NCBI GenBank assembly: GCA_050247895.1
Contig: JBFWTJ010000034.1
Coordinates: forward strand, 1 to 18,153
DNA length: 18,153 nt
Direction of reading: 5' to 3'
From: CAVPEW01 sp050247895
Lineage (GTDB): Bacteria; Actinomycetota; Acidimicrobiia; Acidimicrobiales; VFJN01
Shown: positions 14,567-18,153 of the stretch, one piece after another
How the letters are laid out: each line of letters starts with the position of its first letter
How positions within the stretch are numbered: the stretch's first letter is position 1
Made by a program: the position numbers and the translations under genes
The notes under the pieces: generated by a model
What the model saw: the letters and a program-made list of their open reading frames with translations, nothing else
Told to the model about the DNA's origin: nothing
Databases searched by the model: none

Positions 14567-14994
14567 CCATGTTCGCCCCGGCGCCCGCGCCGCTGCCGCC
14601 GCCCCCCGCGGCGCCCACCGGCGGGCTCCAGACCGAGTACGCGTTCACCCTGCCCCGGGGCTACGTCGACAGCAGCGGGACCGTGCACCGCGACGGCGTC
14701 ATGCGCCTGGCCACCGCCCGGGACGAGATCCTCCCCCAGACCGACCAGAGGGTCCGCGACAACCCGGCCTACCTCACGGTCGTCCTGCTCACCCGGACCA
14801 CCACCCGGCTGGGCACCCTCCCCGAGGTCGACACGTTCGTCATCGAGAACCTCTTCGCCTCCGACCTGGCCTTCCTCCAGGACCTCTACCGGCGGATCAA
14901 CACCGACGGCCGCACCGAGGCACCCGTCACCTGCCCGTCGTGCGGCCACGACTTCGCGGTGGACATCGCCGGTGATGCCTCGGGGGGATCCTGA
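14563..14994 (+). CDS. T4 gp26-like baseplate/tail assembly protein with a CxxC pair
   Basis: A 143-residue protein. A proline/alanine-rich start (APAPAPLPPPPAAP) precedes the core TEYAFTLPRGYVDSSGTV, GVMRLATARDEILP, NPAYLTVVLLTR, ENLFASDLAFLQDLYRRIN, which fits the T4 baseplate gp26-like family always found beside eCIS tube genes. It ends with TCPSCGHDFAVDI, a half zinc-ribbon. The family is thought to act in baseplate or tail assembly; its exact place in eCIS particles is not settled. GTG 14563 overlaps the tube stop and ATG 14569 is an equal alternative. The stop (14992-14994) abuts the next small gene. Confidence 0.8.
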   Translation: MTMFAPAPAPLPPPPAAPTGGLQTEYAFTLPRGYVDSSGTVHRDGVMRLATARDEILPQTDQRVRDNPAYLTVVLLTRTTTRLGTLPEVDTFVIENLFASDLAFLQDLYRRINTDGRTEAPVTCPSCGHDFAVDIAGDASGGS

Positions 14995-14999
14995 CGTAC

Positions 15000-15146
15000 G
15001 TGCCCGAGCGCCTCTACGAGGAGGTCACGTACGTCGCCTACTACCTCCACTGGACCCTCGACACGATCCTCGACATGGAACACCCGCTGCGGCAGCGCTT
15101 CGTCGAGGAGATCGGCCGCATCCACACGAGCATGAGCGACGGGTGA
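15000..15146 (+). CDS. 48-residue DUF6760-like eCIS-associated protein
   Basis: A short gene easily missed by annotation. GTG 15000 opens PERLYEEVTYVAYYLHW, then TLDTILDMEHPLRQRFVEEI and GRIHTSMSDG. The RLYEEVxYVAY..HW..D.IL.MEH..R.RFV pattern matches DUF6760 proteins, which sit between the gp26-like and eCIS core genes in actinobacterial and other eCIS clusters. Family members often begin with TY before the proline; here these residues would need a CTG start at 14991 that overlaps the upstream stop, so CTG initiation is possible. The product is a small helical protein, likely a structural or chaperone component. Four bases separate it from the next start. Confidence 0.75.
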   Translation: MPERLYEEVTYVAYYLHWTLDTILDMEHPLRQRFVEEIGRIHTSMSDG

Positions 15147-15150
15147 CGAG

Positions 15151-17616
15151 ATGCGCTGGCCCCGACGACGAAGCGACCGAGACGGCGCGCCCGACCACGG
15201 CACGCCCCCGCCGGCGGCGCCGGTGCCCGCGCCGGCACCGGTCGACCGGTCGGACCGGCGTCACGACTGGAACCGGCTCGCGCCCCTCGAGCCCGTCTCG
15301 GCCCCGGCCCGCCCGCACCCCACGGCCACCTTCGCCAGCACGGTCTCGGGTGCCCGCTCGCTGCTCCACCGGCCCCCGCTGACCGCCGGGCCCGAGCCCG
15401 TCGTCACCACGGGCTCGGTCGAGGGCCTGGTCCACGTCCGTGCCTACGACCCGGTCCAGGTCGAGGCGACCACGGGCGAGCTCCCCGAGGTCGTCCACCC
15501 GACCTGGCCGTTGCGCGCCGTGGCCCGCGGCGGCGACACCGGGCCCCGGCCCGCCCCGCCGACGCTCGCGCCGGCCCCGGCGCCGGCCTTCGACGACGAC
15601 CGCGCCCGCGACCGCGACGGCGACGACCGCGGTGCGACCGGCATCGACGACCCGCCCGAGACCGTCCACCCGCCCCGGCTCAACGTCGGCCAGAGCCGCC
15701 GCCTCGGCCTCGGCCAGCTGCCCGCCGACGACGAGCCCGAGCCGCCCGCGCCCCCCGAACCACCCTCCGGGTTCGACCCGCCCTCCGGCCCCTCCGGCTT
15801 CGACCCGCCGCCGCGGCCGTCGGGGTTCGACCCGTCCTCGGGCGCCGCGCCGGTCGACGACGGGTTCGCACCGCCCCCGCCGCCCTCTCGTCCCGTCCGC
15901 CTCGGCCTGGGCGAGCCCCTGGCCAGCCGACCCCCCGTCCTCGACGGCCCCGCCCCCGGCGCCGAGTACCGCAGCGCCCCCGGCCGGTCCCCCCTGCCCC
16001 TGCCGCCCCGGCCCCGCGACGTGCAGGTCGAACCCGCCCGCCACGACCCGGTCCCCCGCGACGTGGCCGACCAGGTCCGCGCCGCCCAGGGCGTCGACGT
16101 CACCGACGCCCCCGTCGTGCGCGGCCCCGAGGTCGGCGCCGAGGCCCGGCGCCTCGGTGCCCGGGCCTTCACCCGCGGCGGCGTCGTCCACCTCCCCGAC
16201 GAGACCGGCGCCCTCAACAGCCCCGAGTCCCGGGCCCTGCTCGCCCACGAGCTCACCCACGTCGCCCAGCAGCGCCGCCTCGGCCGGGGCCTGCCCGACG
16301 AGCCCACGCCCGACGGCCGCCGCCTCGAAGCCGAGGCCCGGGCCGCCGAGCGCGCCTCGCTCGGCCTGCCCCCCGCCCCGCTCGTCCACCTCCCCACGCC
16401 CCCCGCCGCCGAGCGGGGCGATCCCGCGGTCGACCCGGCCGAGTACGCGCGCCAGGTCGCCGACAAGCTCGTCGACTCCGGCGTGGCCCACCGCGACCTC
16501 GGCGGTGCGCTCGTCTTCGGGCCGCCGCCCGGCTCCTCCGCCGCCACCAGCGGCGTGCAGCGGGCCGAGGCCGACAGCGATGCCGGCCTGCTCGCCCCCC
16601 GCTCGTTCTCCGAGCTGGGCGCCAACCTCGGCGAGGCGTTCCGGCAGGGCTTCGAAGGGCTCGTCGGCGACCAGTTCGCCCTGGGCGACGACGTCCGCGA
16701 CGACTTCGAACGGGACCGGATCCGGCGCGAGGTCTACCGCCTCCACATCCAGGAGGAGAACCGGGCCCGCGCCCGCGACGGCCGGCCCCTCATCCGCGAG
16801 GGCGACCTCGACGCCGCCACCCGGGCCCGCCTCGAACAGGACGCCGGCAACCGCTGGGACGAGGTCCTGCGCCAGCGCGACGGCGGCACCGGCACCGGCG
16901 CCGGACGGGGCACCGGGCGCGGCGAGGGCGGCGGCGACGGGACCATCGAGAACGACCCCCACCGGGCCGAGGCCCACGACGCCGCCGACGCCGCCCACGT
17001 CACCGACGTCCACTCCGAGCCCAGCCCCCACGACGAGGACCCCCACGGCACCCGCGACCTCGAGCGCGAGCGCCGGGCCCGCCGCAGCGGCACGGGCACC
17101 GGGACCGGCACCGGCGAGGGCCGGGGCACCGGGACCGGCGGCGGGGGCCGGGGCGCCGAGCGCGACGGCGGCATCCGCACCTGGGACCAGCTCGGCGGCG
17201 AGCTCGGCCTGGGCCTGGTCGGTGGCATGGCCGGCTTCTGGGGCATCGACCTCGACGCCGACGAGCAGCGCCAGGTCCGCCGCGACTTCGGCCAGACCAC
17301 CTTCGACGAAGACGGCGCCGGCGGTGGGACCGGTGCCGGCGGCGGGACCGGCGGCCGGACCTCGGCCACCGGCGGCGCCCGCGCCGGCACGACACCCACC
17401 GGCAGCGGCGCCGGCGCCGAGGCCGCCGGGCCCGGCGGGTCGGTGGCCCACGACGAGCCGCGGGCCCGCTCCATGTCCGGCCGCCAGCTCGTCGACCCCG
17501 ACGACATCGACCTCGACGAGCTGGCCCAGAAGCTCTACTCGCGCCTCCGCACCCGCCTGCGGGGCGAGCTCCTCATCGACCGAGAGCGGCGCGGGCTGCT
17601 CACCGACTTCCGCTGA
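15151..17616 (+). CDS. eCIS core protein with HELTH motif (DUF4157-type) and long disordered regions
   Basis: A protein of 821 residues. The N-terminal 300 residues are Pro/Ala/Arg-rich and disordered, including three PSGFDP motifs at a nine-residue period (205, 214, 223). The eCIS core domain (about 305-400) contains RGGVVHLPDETG and AHELTHVAQQ; HELTH at 366-370 is a zincin-like HExxH. After this come FSELGANLGEAFRQGFEG (about 486-505), a charged helical part, Gly/Thr/Arg low-complexity runs, WDQLGGELGLGLVGGMAGFW (about 678-697) and a C-terminal helix (LAQKLYSRLRTRLRGELLI ... LLTDFR). DUF4157 domains are a hallmark of eCIS loci and often of their cargo; the role (cargo loading, maturation or effector) is unsettled. 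ATG 15151 follows the previous stop by four bases. Confidence 0.85.
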   Translation: MRWPRRRSDRDGAPDHGTPPPAAPVPAPAPVDRSDRRHDWNRLAPLEPVSAPARPHPTATFASTVSGARSLLHRPPLTAGPEPVVTTGSVEGLVHVRAYDPVQVEATTGELPEVVHPTWPLRAVARGGDTGPRPAPPTLAPAPAPAFDDDRARDRDGDDRGATGIDDPPETVHPPRLNVGQSRRLGLGQLPADDEPEPPAPPEPPSGFDPPSGPSGFDPPPRPSGFDPSSGAAPVDDGFAPPPPPSRPVRLGLGEPLASRPPVLDGPAPGAEYRSAPGRSPLPLPPRPRDVQVEPARHDPVPRDVADQVRAAQGVDVTDAPVVRGPEVGAEARRLGARAFTRGGVVHLPDETGALNSPESRALLAHELTHVAQQRRLGRGLPDEPTPDGRRLEAEARAAERASLGLPPAPLVHLPTPPAAERGDPAVDPAEYARQVADKLVDSGVAHRDLGGALVFGPPPGSSAATSGVQRAEADSDAGLLAPRSFSELGANLGEAFRQGFEGLVGDQFALGDDVRDDFERDRIRREVYRLHIQEENRARARDGRPLIREGDLDAATRARLEQDAGNRWDEVLRQRDGGTGTGAGRGTGRGEGGGDGTIENDPHRAEAHDAADAAHVTDVHSEPSPHDEDPHGTRDLERERRARRSGTGTGTGTGEGRGTGTGGGGRGAERDGGIRTWDQLGGELGLGLVGGMAGFWGIDLDADEQRQVRRDFGQTTFDEDGAGGGTGAGGGTGGRTSATGGARAGTTPTGSGAGAEAAGPGGSVAHDEPRARSMSGRQLVDPDDIDLDELAQKLYSRLRTRLRGELLIDRERRGLLTDFR

Positions 17617-17631
17617 GACCGGAGGAAACCG

Positions 17632-18090
17632 ATGCCCTACGCAGAAGACGCACCCCTCGTCCTCTCCAACCGCTTCAAGGTCGTGCTCACCGGCGAGGAC
17701 CGGGTCGACCTCGGGAGCTGGTCCAAGGTCGACGGCCTCGAGGTCAGCTGGGACATCGTCGAGTACCGGGCCGGTGACGGCGGCAACGCCTACTGGTACT
17801 ACCCGGGCAACACCAAGTACTCGACGGTCAAGCTGACCCGGGGCGTGTGCGCCGACACCAACAAGGTCCGGGCGTTCCTGTCCGACTCGTCGTTCAAGCA
17901 CAAGAAGTTCACCGGGTCGGTCGAGGTCTACGACGCCAAGGCCGAGACCGCGGTGGCCACCTGGGAGCTCAAGAACGTACTCCCGTCACGGTGGTCCATC
18001 ACCGGCTTCGACGCCTCGGCCAGCAAGGTCGCCACCGAGACCCTCGAGCTCATCCACCTCGGCTTCCTCGACGACGAGATGCAGCTCTGA
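17632..18090 (+). CDS. Second tube-family (gp19-like) phage tail protein
   Basis: A 152-residue protein of the conserved gp19 tail tube family. It begins with PLVLSNRFKVVLTGEDRVDL and continues GSWSKVDGLEVSWDIVEYRA, YYPGNTKYSTVKLTRGV, KVRAFLSDSSFKHKKFTG and a final ATETLELIHLGFLDDEMQ. In characterised eCIS (Pvc5/Afp5), a second gp19 paralogue forms the first ring joining tube and baseplate, so this is likely a tube-initiation subunit rather than the bulk tube. GGAGGAAA at 17621-17628 gives strong translation. The stop shares one base with the next start. It differs clearly from the tube protein at 14120, so it is not a recent duplicate. Confidence 0.88.
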   Translation: MPYAEDAPLVLSNRFKVVLTGEDRVDLGSWSKVDGLEVSWDIVEYRAGDGGNAYWYYPGNTKYSTVKLTRGVCADTNKVRAFLSDSSFKHKKFTGSVEVYDAKAETAVATWELKNVLPSRWSITGFDASASKVATETLELIHLGFLDDEMQL

Positions 18091-18153
18091 TGTCGCTCGC
18101 CGAGGACGTCCAGCTCGGGCTGGCCAACCGCTTCCACGTCGAGGTCGCCGGCA
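18090..18153 (+). CDS. Third gp19-family tail protein, 5' part only
   Basis: ATG 18090 overlaps the previous stop by one base and the frame runs off the window. The 21 visible residues include LGLANRFHVEVAG, matching the start of gp19-like tail proteins and the LSNRFKVVLTG of the preceding gene. A third tube-family subunit at this place would be a tube-baseplate adaptor, as in Pvc/Afp clusters. Confidence 0.7.
   Translation, partial: MSLAEDVQLGLANRFHVEVAG

Noticed and set aside
15025..17901. A 958-codon open frame on the minus strand opposite the eCIS core gene
   Set aside because: Its translation is low-complexity Gly/Ala/Val/Arg sequence without domains. It is the antisense of a GC-rich real gene with recognisable HELTH and eCIS features, and it spans several plus-strand genes.
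1..18153. CRISPR arrays, tRNA and rRNA genes
   Set aside because: No regularly spaced repeats, no cloverleaf-like sequence and no conserved rRNA stretches were seen on either strand.

Overview
The window is high-GC DNA with the codon habits of an actinomycete: strong G/C bias at third codon positions, frequent GTG starts and GGAGG-type ribosome binding sites. I infer an actinobacterium, possibly of the Acidimicrobiia type. The lineage guess is weak because no rRNA or tRNA gene is present.

The right third (about 12.5-18.15 kb) is the start of an extracellular contractile injection system (eCIS, a phage-tail-like particle) operon on the + strand. In order it holds the contractile sheath, a gp19-type tube protein, a T4 gp26-like baseplate/assembly protein with a CxxC pair, a 48-residue DUF6760-like protein, an 821-residue eCIS core protein with an HELTH motif (DUF4157-type), a second gp19-family protein, and the first codons of a third gp19-family protein cut by the window edge. 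Spacing is tight, with several stop/start overlaps, so this looks like one transcription unit. The hub, spike, baseplate wedge, tape measure and ATPase genes are not here and probably lie to the right.

The left part (0-5.5 kb) holds a large ATPase-TPR-SARP/BTAD transcriptional regulator and a small secreted four-cysteine protein on the + strand. Convergent to them on the - strand lie a Pvc16/Afp16-like DUF4255 protein, which is the predicted eCIS tail cap/terminator, and a diacylglycerol-kinase-family lipid kinase. The cap gene is therefore separated from its likely partners by about 8 kb and is on the opposite strand. The regulator may control the eCIS, but that rests only on proximity.

The middle (5.5-12.3 kb) is an accessory stretch of short genes. 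It holds a tandem pair of membrane-anchored paralogues, an RDD membrane protein, a PH-like membrane protein, several two-helix membrane proteins, two lipoproteins, a dihydrofolate-reductase-like enzyme, an IS630-type transposase remnant, and unrecognised ORFs with relaxed codon bias around 10.3-11.9 kb. At least three loci here (RDD gene, a broken minus-strand gene, and the gene at 8082) are interrupted by single-base changes in C or G runs. This means either decay of an accessory island or uncorrected homopolymer sequencing errors. No CRISPR array, tRNA, rRNA or complete insertion sequence was seen.
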